A stretch of DNA of 64,000 bases. Source: Tetranychus cinnabarinus. Its lineage: Eukaryota; Arthropoda; Arachnida; Trombidiformes; Tetranychidae. Shown here in pieces: positions 25,977-37,515 of this stretch. The notes under the pieces are model-generated. The model had not been told where the DNA came from. It ran no database searches and worked only from the letters and a program-made list of their open reading frames with translations. The position numbers were made by a program, and so were the translations under genes. The stretch's first letter is position 1. Every line of letters begins with the position of its first letter. The DNA is taken from positions 9,548,001 through 9,612,000 of the forward strand of contig WHVY01000003.1 in assembly GCA_022266195.1 (NCBI GenBank), given 5' to 3'.

Positions 25977-26953
25977 AATTTCTGTGTTAACTGTGGACAG
26001 TTTTCAACAATCAATTGGCATGCTTCAAAAGGCCAGGATTGACCAGTTTTCCGTATAATGAAATAGCATTTACAAGAATCAAGTCACCAATTGAAAAAAA
26101 ATTACACACCATTTATTGATTTAAAGAGAATCAAAGATACTCCTTTTGTATATTTACAGTTATGATAACGATATTTTTTACCACTACAATTTTTTGTTGT
26201 CCTTTTTAATGCACCACAATGGTTTGCATAAATGAAATGGTAATTCACTTAATATATCAACGCAATTTATTTAGATATTATCACTTTTAGTGATTAATTA
26301 CTTAACTTTCATGGGATTAAAGTGCGATATTCAAACGATGTCATTTACTCAATTCATTTTGTCCTAACATACGTACACTAAACTACCAGTAATTGTCAGT
26401 AACTTGAAATAGCTTTATTACAGAGCAACTACAATTTACTTCTGTTAGGCAAAAAATAGCATAAACTCAATGATGAATGAATAATCTATTGACAATTTTT
26501 GGTAGTTTACTATAAATGAAATTTTAAGGCATACATTTTTAATGAATAGATTAAAGAGGATAAAGATTTTACATTTCTCGATCAATGAATAAACTAAAAT
26601 TCAATATACATTAAATTGTATACAATAAAGTATCTGATTAAACTAGAAATGAAAAAAAGGAATGAGGATGTTGCCGAAGCGTGAAGTACTCCATTAGGAT
26701 GAAATTAAAGATTCAGATGTGAAGTAATATGTTATTACAAATACTAGACCAACGAAATATGGAAGAAAAATAATTGATATGCACGAGAAATGCTAAATAA
26801 GAAAACAGCTTCTCGATTTGTGGATGTATTTTATTGAAAATTTGGTTGCGAAAAAAGTGAACTCTTGATGTGAGTTTCTTGTCATTTGTAGGTGCAAAAT
26901 TGGCTGTAATGATAATTTGATTAGATACAGTTGGATGGAAGCTCGCAATTTTG
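25977..26953. other. convergent 3' UTR region of the carrier and Hippo genes
   Basis: The two genes point at each other here. The stretch is AT-rich and holds the small inverted-repeat element at 26376-26512. An open frame at 26713-27021 on the minus strand lies in the Hippo 3' region and shows no domain. Confidence 0.5.
26376..26512. repeat. MITE-like element, copy 1
   Basis: Starts CACTAAACTACCA and ends TGGTAGTTTACTA, which are inverted copies; TA lies directly outside both ends (26374-26375 and 26513-26514). The inner left arm (GTCAGTAACTTGAAATAGCT) is shared with the second copy at 28800-29102. The TA duplication fits a Tc1/mariner-type non-autonomous element. It has no coding capacity. 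Confidence 0.6.
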
Positions 26954-28612
26954 TCAAAAATTTTGTTGTCGCTTTCTTTTGGTGTCAATAGCATCGAGAA
27001 TAGGTTGTCTTTTGGCTGCATATCGTCGTCTTAATTCTTCAATTTCATTTTCCATTTCATAGTCAAGATTAGCCATTCGTTTACGAAGCTCGTCAAGAGG
27101 TAAATATCGAAGAAATTCAAAATCACTTTCTAACATAATTGCACGCGACATTGGTTGATATTGTGGAGGTTGTTGTTGGTGGTGTTGCTGTTGATGTTGT
27201 GCTTGTTGAGATTGTAATGTTTGATTTGAATGGGTCGAAGGTAAGTTTTGTTGCGATTGAGATTGTTGAATCTGAGCTGTTGCTGGCATTGTCTGAGCTT
27301 GTACCTGGTGGTGTTGTAAAAGCGAATCGTGGATTGAAAAGGCAGAGGTTGTAGTTTCCGCCAATCTTTTATTTAAATCTTGTTCTTTGATATCTGTTTT
27401 GTTCGCAGAGTCACTATGATTGCTATATTCTTTCTCTAATTCTCGAGTCCTTTCAAAATGTTGCATAAATGCTGGTTTTAAGGTTCGATCACCGTCCTCA
27501 TCATCCGACTCATCATTAATTATGAGCGTTCCAAGGTCTGATTCTACATCTGATACTGTATTCATCGTTTTCACAGTTCCTGATTTGGTACTACCACTCT
27601 GACTGGTTGCTGTTCCATTGGCTCCATCTGAGGAAGATGGCTTAAGAGTTTGACTGTTTGAGCTAGGAACTATTGTTGAGGAGTCAACATCCTCATCACC
27701 AGTCCAGTCTTGTTTATAGTGTTCTTGTTGAATCATTTTGGCTTCTTGGATTATGCCAGTTAACGTGCTAACTGGTAAAGCTCTATTAATAAACTCATGT
27801 TTAAGTAGACTGCTAGCTGAAGCTCGGTGTTCAGGATTTTTGACAAGACAGCGAGATACAAAATCTATAAACTCCGTTGACCAGCGATCAGGATCTCTGA
27901 ATGATGGTGGTGGTTTGGTAGGTATCATGAAAATTGCTCTCATGGGATGTATATCACCGTAAGGTGGTTTACCCTCAGCCATTTCCAATGCTGTTATACC
28001 TAAACTCCAGATATCAGCCAAACAATCATAACCAATTTCCTGTATAACCTCTGGAGCCATCCAAAAAGGTGTCCCTATTACAGTATTTCTTTTAGCCATA
28101 GTATCAGTTAGTTGACCGGCAACACCAAAATCAGCTAATTTGGCATGACCTTCACTGTTTAATAAAATATTTCCTGCTTTAATGTCTCTGTGAATCTTGC
28201 GACGAGCATGGAGATACTCCAATCCGAGTAGGGTATCTTTCAGTATGGTTGCAATTTCATCTTCAGTGAGTGTTTTCTTCCTTAACCTCATGATATCACT
28301 GACACTTCCACCTCCACAATACTCCATTACGATCCATAAATCACTTCCTAGAGTTTTACCTTTAAAATAGCTTCCATAATATTTAACTACATAAGGCGAA
28401 TCACACTGTTGCATGATTGATATTTCTTTAATTATTTCTCCAAGGTCACTTTCAACTGGCACTTGTTTGATTGCTAAGATTTGTCCGGATTCCTTGTGTA
28501 ATGCTTTAAATACAGATCCATAAGAGCCTTCGCCTAATTTACAAATCATATCGAAAACCTCTTCCGGTGGACGAGTCAAAGCTTCCTCACTTAGTTTTTT
28601 AAGTGTAGCCAT
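26954..28612 (-). CDS. hpo: Hippo / MST1-2 Ser/Thr kinase
   Basis: An intact single exon of 552 residues. The N-terminal Ste20-type kinase domain (about residues 18-270) shows GEGSYGSV, AIKQV with the catalytic Lys, HRDIKAGNILL, DFGVAG, and the activation segment RNTVIGTPFWMAPEV with its phosphorylatable Thr. A Ser/Thr-rich and Gln/His-rich linker follows, with the conserved ESDDEDGDRTLKPAFMQHFE patch. The C-terminal SARAH helix runs from FEFLRYLPLDELRKRM to RQPILDAIDTKRKRQQNF, nearly identical to the animal family. Hippo phosphorylates Warts/LATS with Salvador and Mob as partners and thereby restrains the growth coactivator Yorkie/YAP. The start is supported by a short MATLKKLSEEAL leader just before the kinase domain. 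The lack of introns is noteworthy but not rare in compact genomes. Confidence 0.97.
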   Translation of the reverse strand: MATLKKLSEEALTRPPEEVFDMICKLGEGSYGSVFKALHKESGQILAIKQVPVESDLGEIIKEISIMQQCDSPYVVKYYGSYFKGKTLGSDLWIVMEYCGGGSVSDIMRLRKKTLTEDEIATILKDTLLGLEYLHARRKIHRDIKAGNILLNSEGHAKLADFGVAGQLTDTMAKRNTVIGTPFWMAPEVIQEIGYDCLADIWSLGITALEMAEGKPPYGDIHPMRAIFMIPTKPPPSFRDPDRWSTEFIDFVSRCLVKNPEHRASASSLLKHEFINRALPVSTLTGIIQEAKMIQQEHYKQDWTGDEDVDSSTIVPSSNSQTLKPSSSDGANGTATSQSGSTKSGTVKTMNTVSDVESDLGTLIINDESDDEDGDRTLKPAFMQHFERTRELEKEYSNHSDSANKTDIKEQDLNKRLAETTTSAFSIHDSLLQHHQVQAQTMPATAQIQQSQSQQNLPSTHSNQTLQSQQAQHQQQHHQQQPPQYQPMSRAIMLESDFEFLRYLPLDELRKRMANLDYEMENEIEELRRRYAAKRQPILDAIDTKRKRQQNF

Positions 28613-28799
28613 GATTATCGATTAATCTTTAATAGTTGACGCTTAACAAATTAGCCTTTGATTAAACCATTTGATTAAAAATAAATACACAAAAGAAAAC
28701 GATTAAACACACTCATTGCTTTAAAAACAATTTAAACAAAAGAAGAGAGAGATTTTACATTTTCTGTAAATGAATAAACTATACACTGGATAACAGCTA

Positions 28800-29102
28800 C
28801 AGTAAAGTACCAGATAATGTCAGTAACTTGAAATAGCTTATTTACACAGCAAGAGCTATTCATTGAGCGAAAATAGTTTAATTAATCGAAATAAATTTAA
28901 CCAACATAAATTGATCGTCGGAAAAGCTTACCAATTAAAATTATCAAGCTTCAAGAGTAATAATTAAAATAAAATTTGCCAAAATATTCCATTTTCTTAA
29001 TAATATCTTAATAATTTAAACCAAAACTTTCCATAAAAACAAGTAAACAAAGGGTTTGAGGGACTATTGATTAATTTACTGACAGTTACTGGTAGTTTAC
29101 TG
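28800..29102. repeat. MITE-like element, copy 2
   Basis: Begins CAGTAAAGTACCAGATAATG and ends with GGTAGTTTACTG; the ends are imperfect inverted copies. The left 40 bp match copy 1 (26376-26512) including GTCAGTAACTTGAAATAGCT. TA flanks the left end; the right flank is AA, so the duplication may be mutated. It is longer than copy 1 with an unrelated middle. Confidence 0.55.
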
Positions 29103-29639
29103 AATTTAGGAAAGTAAAAAGTATAGAAATGAAAGAATTGCAAGGAACTGCCGACATCTTATGACGAATTGCTCTGAAATGAAAAGATCTGGTGAGGAAA
29201 GTGTTTTAATCGAGTAGTCAGAATTAACGATAAAAATCCGAATGAGTTATATTTAACCTCAATTTGATTCTCGGAATGGGATGATGGAAACTCTGGTTCT
29301 GACCAGAAAAACAAAAGATGCACAAAATCAGCTGAGATTGAACCCGGAAACAAAATGAATGGAGTAAACGGAATCAGAAGATTTCTTATAGAACTGGGAA
29401 TCGAATATACGATAAATATGAGCAACTCTCAGAGAAATAAAGGTCACAGGGAAAGTAACACAAAGTAACTGTTATTCTGTCAGGAAAATATCTAAACAAA
29501 ATATCCTTTGACATGGAAATATGTAGTTTGCACACAAAGTTCAGTCTTGAAATCTTAAGATGCGTAATCACTCAAAGATTTCATGTATTTGTATCAATTG
29601 AAAGGCCGTAATTGTTTTAATTTAATGCGAATAATTCGC

Positions 29640-29735
29640 CTGGCCAAGCCAAGTAAGGTACACAGAGGGTGACCACCAAATCACTCAGCCATACCAAGGC
29701 TCAAAACTCTGCTTAAACATGATTACTTGACGTAA
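29640..29735 (-). repeat. possible tRNA-derived (SINE-like) fragment
   Basis: On the minus strand the segment reads TATGGCTGAGTGATTTGGTGG, which resembles the A box of Ser or Leu tRNAs and the heads of tRNA-derived SINEs. I cannot find a good B box or a closed cloverleaf, so it is not an intact tRNA. Local base composition is more GC-rich than the surroundings. Confidence 0.25.
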
Positions 29736-30074
29736 ATAAATTCATTAACCTTTTCTTTTTTTTCTTCCTTTCCTTCAAAACAATCATATGATTGAACTTG
29801 AATCCAACTAAGATTCGAGTAAATTATCTAGTCCTGTATAATTATCCGGATTCGCACAAAAGCTTAACTTTAAAGGTAGAACGATTTCGCAATAACAAGA
29901 AACATGCTATTATCGAATCTTATCATCGATTCTTTCGGATCTAAATACTTGACAGAAATTCAATAGATGGCAGTTTGTGTAATTTTTGAGTCAAAGTCAG
30001 TTTTGAACAGCACTTGCAGTAAAGTGAACCAGCAACTCAATTGAATAAGAAAGATCTATAGAAAACAGTAAATT

Positions 30075-31743
30075 ATGGCTTGTTTGATCACACTAAAAAA
30101 AGATTTAAGACGTTTAGAGACCATTTTTCCTAAAGATCATGAGCGTTTTCAGTTGATTAGTGCCACTGTTGATGAATTAACATGTACTTTTATCGGCAGA
30201 AATGGTAAAAAATACGAGATTCACGCAAATTTCACGGTAAGCCTTTTTTCCTTTGTTTGTCCACTTGTGCTTCTTTTTTATATTTCCTTTCCTTGCCTCT
30301 CTTTCTTCTTTCTCTTTTTTCTTTTTTTTCTCTATCTATCTTTCTTTCTTTGCTTTTTTTATTTCTGCTCTTTCTCTTTCTGTGCTTCTCTTTCTTCCAC
30401 TATCCTTTTTCAGCTTTTCGGAAGCTTCTTCGGATGCTTCTTCGGATGCTGTTTCTTTGGTTCTCCTTACACCTTGTTCATTTTTTTCACTTGATAGTCG
30501 TAAAACCCTTTCTTCTGTCTCTTTTTTCTTCTGTCACAGGAAACTTATCCAGAGGCACCTCCAGTTTGGTTCTCCGAGGTTGAAGATGAAAGTATCAGTA
30601 ATATCGTTCAATATCTGAGCAACACAAGTGGTGTTGAAAATTATGTATGTTATCGCATGCTCTTTGTGTGTGTACTTGTGTGTATCTTTCAACCTCCTCT
30701 TAAATTTTATTCGCTCTCGTTCTCTTTTTTTCTCTATCCTCTTTCTTTTACTTTCTCTCTTTCCCTATCTCTCTTTTTCTCTAACTCTCTTTCTCACTCA
30801 CTCACTCGCTCTTTAGATTCTACAACAGGTAAAAGTCCTGGTTCGTGAATTATGCAAAGACCACAATCTTCCAGAGCCACCCGAGTTAGGTCAACTTTGT
30901 GATGTATCAACACCTCTTCTTAACGGTGCTTTACAATGTTCAAATTCACGTTCTTCTTTCGCCACCGAAAACAGTGGTGATTCGGGTTACATCAATGACA
31001 ATGATGAGGTAAACCAAGCTAATGTTAATAATCATCAATCATCAGACACTGAAGAAGACTCAGATATGGAAGATGAAGATTTACCCATTGAAATGGAAGA
31101 AGATGCCAGCAATGCAGATAAGTCAAAAGATGACGGGTTAAGCCATGAACACACAGCCACTCTCGAAAGGCTTAAACAAAACCAACGAGAAGGCTATCTG
31201 AGAGGATCTGTCAGTGGCTCTGTTCAAGCCTCCGATAGGCTAATGAAAGAGTTGAGAGAAGTTTATCGATCAGAAAGCTTCAAAAAAGGAGTATTTTGTG
31301 TTGAATTGATCAACGATTCTCTATATGAATGGAACGTGAAATTATTAGTTGTAGATCCAGATAGTCCATTGCACAATGATCTGAGAATACTAAAGGAAAA
31401 GGAGGGAAAAGATCATATTCTATTGAACATTTTATTCAAAGAAACCTACCCTTTCGAGCCACCATTTGTTCGTGTCGTACATCCTATGATCCAAGGTGGA
31501 TATGTGCTGTGTGGTGGAGCCATTTGTATGGAACTACTAACCAAGCAGGGATGGAGCAGTGCGTATACAGTTGAAGCTATCATTTTACAAATAGCTGCTA
31601 CCTTAGTTAAAGGCAAAGCTCGTATACAATTCCATGGAAATAAGGGCCAATATAGTCTCGCTCGGGCACAACAAACTTACAGATCTCTTGTACAAATACA
31701 CGAGAAAAATGGTTGGTTCACACCTCCCAAAGAAGATGGTTAA
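30075..31743 (+). CDS. UBE2Q: ubiquitin-conjugating enzyme E2, UBE2Q type
   Basis: Three exons (30075-30236, 30540-30644, 30817-31743) encode 397 residues. The N-terminal RWD-like part contains LKKDLRRLETIFPKDHERF, and the C-terminal UBC fold runs from RLMKELREVY to the terminal GWFTPPKEDG, almost identical to animal UBE2Q1/2. The catalytic Cys lies in the GGAICMELLTKQGW segment, where this subfamily replaces the classical HPN with a different arrangement. An acidic linker (EEDSDMEDEDLPIEMEEDA) joins the halves. The enzyme carries activated ubiquitin as a thioester and passes it on with an E3. Both introns are extreme pyrimidine tracts. An AATAAA at 31871-31876, about 130 bases after the stop, is a likely poly(A) signal. 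Confidence 0.95.
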
Positions 31744-33567
31744 CCTTAGATTTATTCTTATATTCATCATTTTCATTTCTTTCTTTTTCCTTAATCATAA
31801 TTTGATTCTGTTGACTCTCAATCTTCTGAACCTACAATAATAGCTTTTTTGTTCCATTGAATCACATATAAATAAACTCTAATTGTTTTACTGATCTAAC
31901 TTATTTTAAATTTGTATTATTCTATATGCCTATTAACCAATGATCAGGTGAGAAATAGAACAACTCACCAATTTGATAATTTGATTCAAATGTAACGAAA
32001 AATCTCTACATAAAAAGACATTATACCGAATATTCGATTATAAATTAATTAATATTTATAACAACTGAAAAAATAGATAGAATTGTAAAAATTTATATTT
32101 CAAATTAATTCAAATCCATGCAAATCAAATGCTTAGCTTCTTCGAGGATTTTCAATGTCAAATTTCAAATATAATTCCGTTTAGATTAATATCTTCACTT
32201 ATTTCCTGACAAAATAACTTTTTTCACCATTTTAATCATTGAAACGAAAATTAGTCTCGTATAGCACACAAAAAATTACAATCGGTTCAAAATCTTAGTG
32301 ACTCAATATTTATTTTCAATTGTCTCCTTAAACAATTAATTTCCAACAATCATCATCTATATTCTGTTAAAATTACGTCAGTTTTTAGAAGGTAACTATT
32401 AATTTGTTAAAGGTGATTAAACGTTAAAAGCTAAATATTTAAAAAATGGCAACTTTCATCAACTTGATGATGAAGATTAATTTAATTTATTAATTAACCA
32501 TTAGTCTAAGGTGGAGGCCATCATTTTACACATGCCCACTGTATAGGACTTTTGTAACATTTTTCAGAGATACTTTTATCTTGCTAACATCCAAAGACCC
32601 AGATAGGAAAAATTAAGACTCCTCACCAAGATGCATGTAAATGAGTAAAGACTGAATTTCAATAGAGTTCACAACTCAGGTTAGGAAATTACCGAGAGTT
32701 TCACAATAATTTGCTTTGATAACATTTAGAGTGCAATAATGACTTCATGGGGCACGGTTATTCCGATGATCAGGCCATCAAGGTTGAGAATACAAAATGA
32801 ACCAAAGATGCTTCCAGCTTCTTCAAGTTTCTTCAACTTTTTCCTGATGATTCTATCCAATCAGATAATTTTGAAGGTTTCATGTCTTAGAATAATAAAA
32901 TAACTCCAGATAATTTCATTTTTATTTCATTTTCCTACATCAATCATTTGAAAACGTGAAACAGCAATTCCCTTCTAGTCCCCCCAATCCTAGATGTCGA
33001 CAATCCTTCGCAATTCATCCGCCAAAAAGTTGCCTCAAGCAATTCCGAGTAACGTCCATCTTTTTGAAAATAAGCGTCATCAGTGTCCATATCCTCAATG
33101 CTCGATGTTGTTAGTGAATTGTCTTTGAAGGTGCGATTATTTGGTCCTATTTATATATTTTTGTTATGTTTGTTCAGTTTGTTTTCATTGATTTAGTAAC
33201 TGTACAGCAATTACGTTTTTTTAATCATTTAAAGTGAAGGTAACTATTGATAGATGGCGTTTATCATCTAATAAAGAAAGGAGAGAGAAGAGAGGAAGAG
33301 TTTTGTGTTGTGATACGTAAAAATATTGTTATTTTTGTTTATTTTGTATTCAAGTATCTTAGTCAATCAAATTTTTATTATGTATTAATTGTATTTTTAA
33401 TTAACCAAAGTTTTACTTTGCAATGAGCAAGTTATTTAATTCATTGTACTCGCTGTGATTCGCTTTGTTTGAAAGCGTACAAAGTGAAACAATTAATGTT
33501 TTCATCTTCTAAACGTGTGTGTCTTTCCCTGCTTATGTTGTTGCTTTCAACTTTATGAGGAAGAAGA
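31744..33567. other. intergenic region upstream of the ADAM gene
   Basis: Holds the 3' UTR of the UBE2Q gene (poly(A) signal at 31871) and the promoter and 5' UTR of the ADAM gene at its right end. No coding sequence is supported. Confidence 0.5.
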
Positions 33568-36500
33568 TTGAAAAGGGCGATGATCTTTTTGCCTTCTTTT
33601 CTTGCTTATCTTACGGTAACTCTGTTAATATTTGGTTTTGTTCAATCAACTAACAAGGTCCATCCGATTGAAGAGTTTACCTTCCACCAGATTATCGAGC
33701 CAAATTTTTACAACTCTCAAGGTGCCCATTTGTCAAAAGATTCATTAAAAGTAAGGTCATCTTAATCAGCTAACCAAATAACCCCTTTTTTGTCCTTCTT
33801 CATGCCCAAAATCTTGGACCCCCTTTTCATTTTGTAGCATTAAATCAGCAGACTTGTTTTTGCATTAAGGTTAACCAGTCTTTAAATTGGACTCTTTTTC
33901 CTATTCATTGCCCTGACCATTTTGTTATTTTACCATTTAATTCTTCGAAAATTTCCCTCATTTACATTCCATTATTCAAAACTTAATCTAATTTTAATAA
34001 CATTTTATTTCTATTTTCTTTTGCTCCTCTCTTTACTGTCAAATGTTTTCTTTCTCTTATCTTAGATATTACCTTGCTCCGAGTTCGCTCGCTTACAATT
34101 TTTATTGCATAATGTTACCCTCTCTTTAGATCTTAAAGAAAATCATAATCTCATTCCTGATAACTATTTTGAGCAAATTCATCTTAATGGTTCACTAGTT
34201 ACTCATCAGAAACATCAATTAAAGGTGAGCTATGTTCGTTTTCTTTGAATTAGTTGCACCTTACTTGCGAACGCTATTTTTTCATTTCCCGTTCTACTAT
34301 GCAATCTACTTTTTTTCAAATTTTTTCCTATTCATCTGATTTTTTGCATATCCAACTAATTTGGTTTTTTATTTTTAACCTTCCAATTCTGTTAAATATA
34401 GCCGTCAAATCATTGTCATTTCCAAGGCTCTCTATCTTCCGATCCAGATTCCTTTGCTGCTCTCAGTATTTTTCGAGGAACACTCTCTGGGATAATTTAT
34501 AGCACCAATGAATCTTATCATATTCATTATGATGATTCAGCTTCAAAAACTTTACTTTTTATGTCTAGCCATTACAAAAACATCAAAAATTTCAAATGCG
34601 GTAATTATCTTTTCTGGTCATTCAACTTGAATCTCTCACCATTTATGTTACTTCATTCTTCTTCACATTTTATTCAATAACTGAAAAATTTGGTGTAATT
34701 TTCTTATTCCGTTTATCTTTTTTTCATTCTTTTTCTGACATTTTAGGAGTTGAAGATGCATCTACTGATCAAAGCAAACAATCATTTCATTCTTTTAGAC
34801 CAAAAAGGTCAACTGACCGGAAAGAACCTTACCGTAACAATGCAAAAACGCGTTACGTAGAACTTGTTCTCGTCAATGACAATAAAGAGGTATGTTCAAG
34901 TATACAAGTTTTCCTGACAATTATCTCTAATTAATGCTTTTGTTTTATTTTGAACTCATTTATTTTGTTTTCATTCTTACACTAGTACATTGAATGTGGA
35001 AGAGATAGAGAAACTGTGATCGAAAAAAATAAACAAATAGCAAACATCGTCAATGCGGTAAGCTCTTTTGTTTTTTAAAAACAGCTTTATTATCAATTAA
35101 TCAGTAGAAAATGAACCAATTTGATTTCGTCACTTCCGATCATTTTTTTAATGTATCTTCTTTTTGTTCCTTTGTTATTTACAATTTTAGCTTTATAATC
35201 AATTAAATATATTTGTCGCTCTTGTTGGAGTTATAATTTGGTCTGATCATGATGAGATTACGTTATCAACTAATGGTGATACCACACTTAACAATTTCCT
35301 TCGTTATCGAAAAGAGCGTTTGGTTCCAAAGCATCCTAATGATAATGCTCAACTCATAACTGGAACAACCTTCGATGCTGGCGTTGTTGGTAAAGCGCTT
35401 AAAGGACCAATATGTACCTATGAGTTTTCAGGGGGAGTCAACACCGATCATAGTCATCTGATCAGTCTTGTAGCAACAACTGTTGCTCATGAGTTGGGTC
35501 ACAATTTTGGTATGGAACATGACACACCCGAATGTGTGTGCAAAGATGCAGAAAAATGTATCATGTCTCATTCATCGGGTGCTTATAGTCCACGCAAATG
35601 GTCCTCTTGCTCTGTGAAATATTTAGATGATGCATTTTCTCGTGGAATGGATTTTTGCCTTAAAAACCAACCTAGAATGATAATTGGGCCTGTTTGTGGA
35701 AACGGTTTCACTGAGGAAGGCGAAGAATGCGATTGTGGTCTAAAAGATTTCTGTGACAATCCATGCTGTGACCCTTCAACTTGCAAATTAAAGACAGGCG
35801 CCAAATGTGCTATAGGTATTTGTTGTGATCTATCTACATGTTCTGTTGTCAAAGCGTCTAGCCATCAGACCTGTCGTCCAGCCAGTGGTGAATGTGATTT
35901 TCCTGAATATTGTGATGGTAGTTCTGAGTTATGCCCTGAAGATCGTTATGTCCAAGATGGAACTGAATGTGGATCTGAAGAAGCATTTTGTTTGAATGGT
36001 ACTTGCTCATCTTATAACTCGCAATGTAAACTTCTTTGGGGGGACTCCGGTGCTGTTTCATCTACAGCATGTTATGACCAAAATAGATTTGGTAAACCAA
36101 GTGGTAATTGTGGATTCAATCGTATTAATAAAACTTACATCCCGTGCAGTGTATCAGACACTCTTTGTGGAATGCTACATTGTACTCATACCAATGAGCG
36201 TTTAGAATTTGGAATGTATTCTGCCGCTATTCTTCACAAAACGTTCATAACGCAAAAAGAAGGTGACTCTAAGTCCGTTTTAGCCTGTCATTCTGCTGTT
36301 ATTGATTTAGGTCTTGAAACTGTTGACCCAGGACTAGTACCGAATGGGGCCAAATGTGGAGAGAACAAAATGTGTCTTAATCAGCGATGTACTCCGGTTG
36401 AAAAAATACGAGGACGAATCAGTTGTCCCAATGATTGTTCAGGAAATGGTTTATGTGATAACAAAGGAATGTGTCATTGTATGGATGGTTTTGCTGAACC

Positions 36501-37515
36501 TGATTGTGAACAACCATTACCTCGTTGGTATCATCTAACATTAGCGATGTACATTATTTTCCTTTGCATCCTTCCATTAACTGCATTTGCTGCCTTTATC
36601 GCCTACTATTTTCATTCAAATATTAAAACTTGGTGGATTTTACGAACTCGTAAAGCTAACATTAAATCAAGAGCCAAACAATCATCAATCTCAAAAGTTC
36701 AGCATTTAACTCCTCACATGGATCTCAAGTCTTTGAAGATTTCCGGACCACTTTCAGCTGACCAAGTGGAACAAAAGTTAGTTACATCGACGACAGGTTT
36801 AACTACAACAACTCCAGCACCTTCAACAACAGCAACAACAGTCCTAACCACAATAGGTAACGGAAATTCTGTACCATGGGCTACAGTTGTATCTCCACCA
36901 GTTCAAGTAGTCAAACCATTGCGTTCAACAAATCATGTTGGTCCTGTTTCCTATCCTAAGCCACCTCGCCCCACCGCTCCTCCACTTTCAGCTGTCGCCC
37001 CGGCTCGTCCAGCTCCTCCTCCGCCTCCTTTGCCTTCTCAGAGATCATCGCCTTCATCGAAAACAGCTTCAGGCCGTCCAAATCAACCAGCGCCCAATAG
37101 ATTAACAGCTGGTAATTTATCTCGCTCTACAAGCCTTCGTTCATCAACACGAACCCATCTTGAAAGACCAAAGCATCCTCCACCCAAACCCCCTCCTATA
37201 GATCAAAATGAGGATAACTCATCCAGTGATTCATCTTCTGATCCTCCTCCCTCATCTAATAATAGTAAAGACCTTCAACGTCCCCTCATGAATAATCGAG
37301 AAGAGGATGATAGGAAAGCTTCCTCCAATGATAGTATCGGACAAGCCAGTTTCGCTGCACGGCTGGCTGCTTTGCAAGCTAGTTTTAATGCATCAAACAA
37401 ATCTTCATCCCATCCTCCTTCATCCTTATCAAATCAACCCCAAATCAAGTCCAAAGTAGGTTTAGTCAAAGACTCAGATGAACAAAGTACTGGAAACGAT
37501 AAACATTTAAGATGA
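33568..37515 (+). CDS. ADAM metalloprotease-disintegrin, meltrin (ADAM9/12/19) type, active
   Basis: Six exons (33568-33750, 34066-34224, 34402-34600, 34747-34889, 34986-35057, 35191-37515) encode 1,026 residues. A signal peptide starts the protein. The prodomain carries the cysteine-switch region NHCHFQG and ends at a furin-like RPKRS site. The reprolysin domain follows with an intact zinc motif, HELGHNFGMEHD, at about 35489-35524. Next come the disintegrin domain (GEECDCG; the loop reads SGECDFPEYCDG), a Cys-rich region, an EGF-like module (CPNDCSGNGLCDNKGMC), one transmembrane helix (about 36535-36610) and a long Pro-rich cytoplasmic tail with SH3-ligand runs such as APPPPPLP. Such enzymes shed membrane-bound growth factors and adhesion molecules. 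All catalytic residues are present, unlike many inactive ADAMs. The start codon has another Met four codons later; either works as signal peptide start. Confidence 0.95.

Larger units (their letters stand above)
28613..30074. promoter_or_regulatory. divergent promoter region of Hippo and UBE2Q genes
   Basis: The 1.46-kb stretch separates two divergent starts and should contain both promoters. It also holds the second MITE-like copy (28800-29102), a perfect GCGAAT/ATTCGC palindrome at 29627-29639 and a tRNA-like segment next to it (listed separately). Open frames at 29159-29571 are random-looking. No TATA box is evident. Confidence 0.45.

Noticed and set aside
30253..30618. Three overlapping plus-strand open frames rich in Ser, Phe and Leu
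   Set aside because: They lie in the pyrimidine-rich first intron of UBE2Q and run across its acceptor; composition alone creates the open frames.
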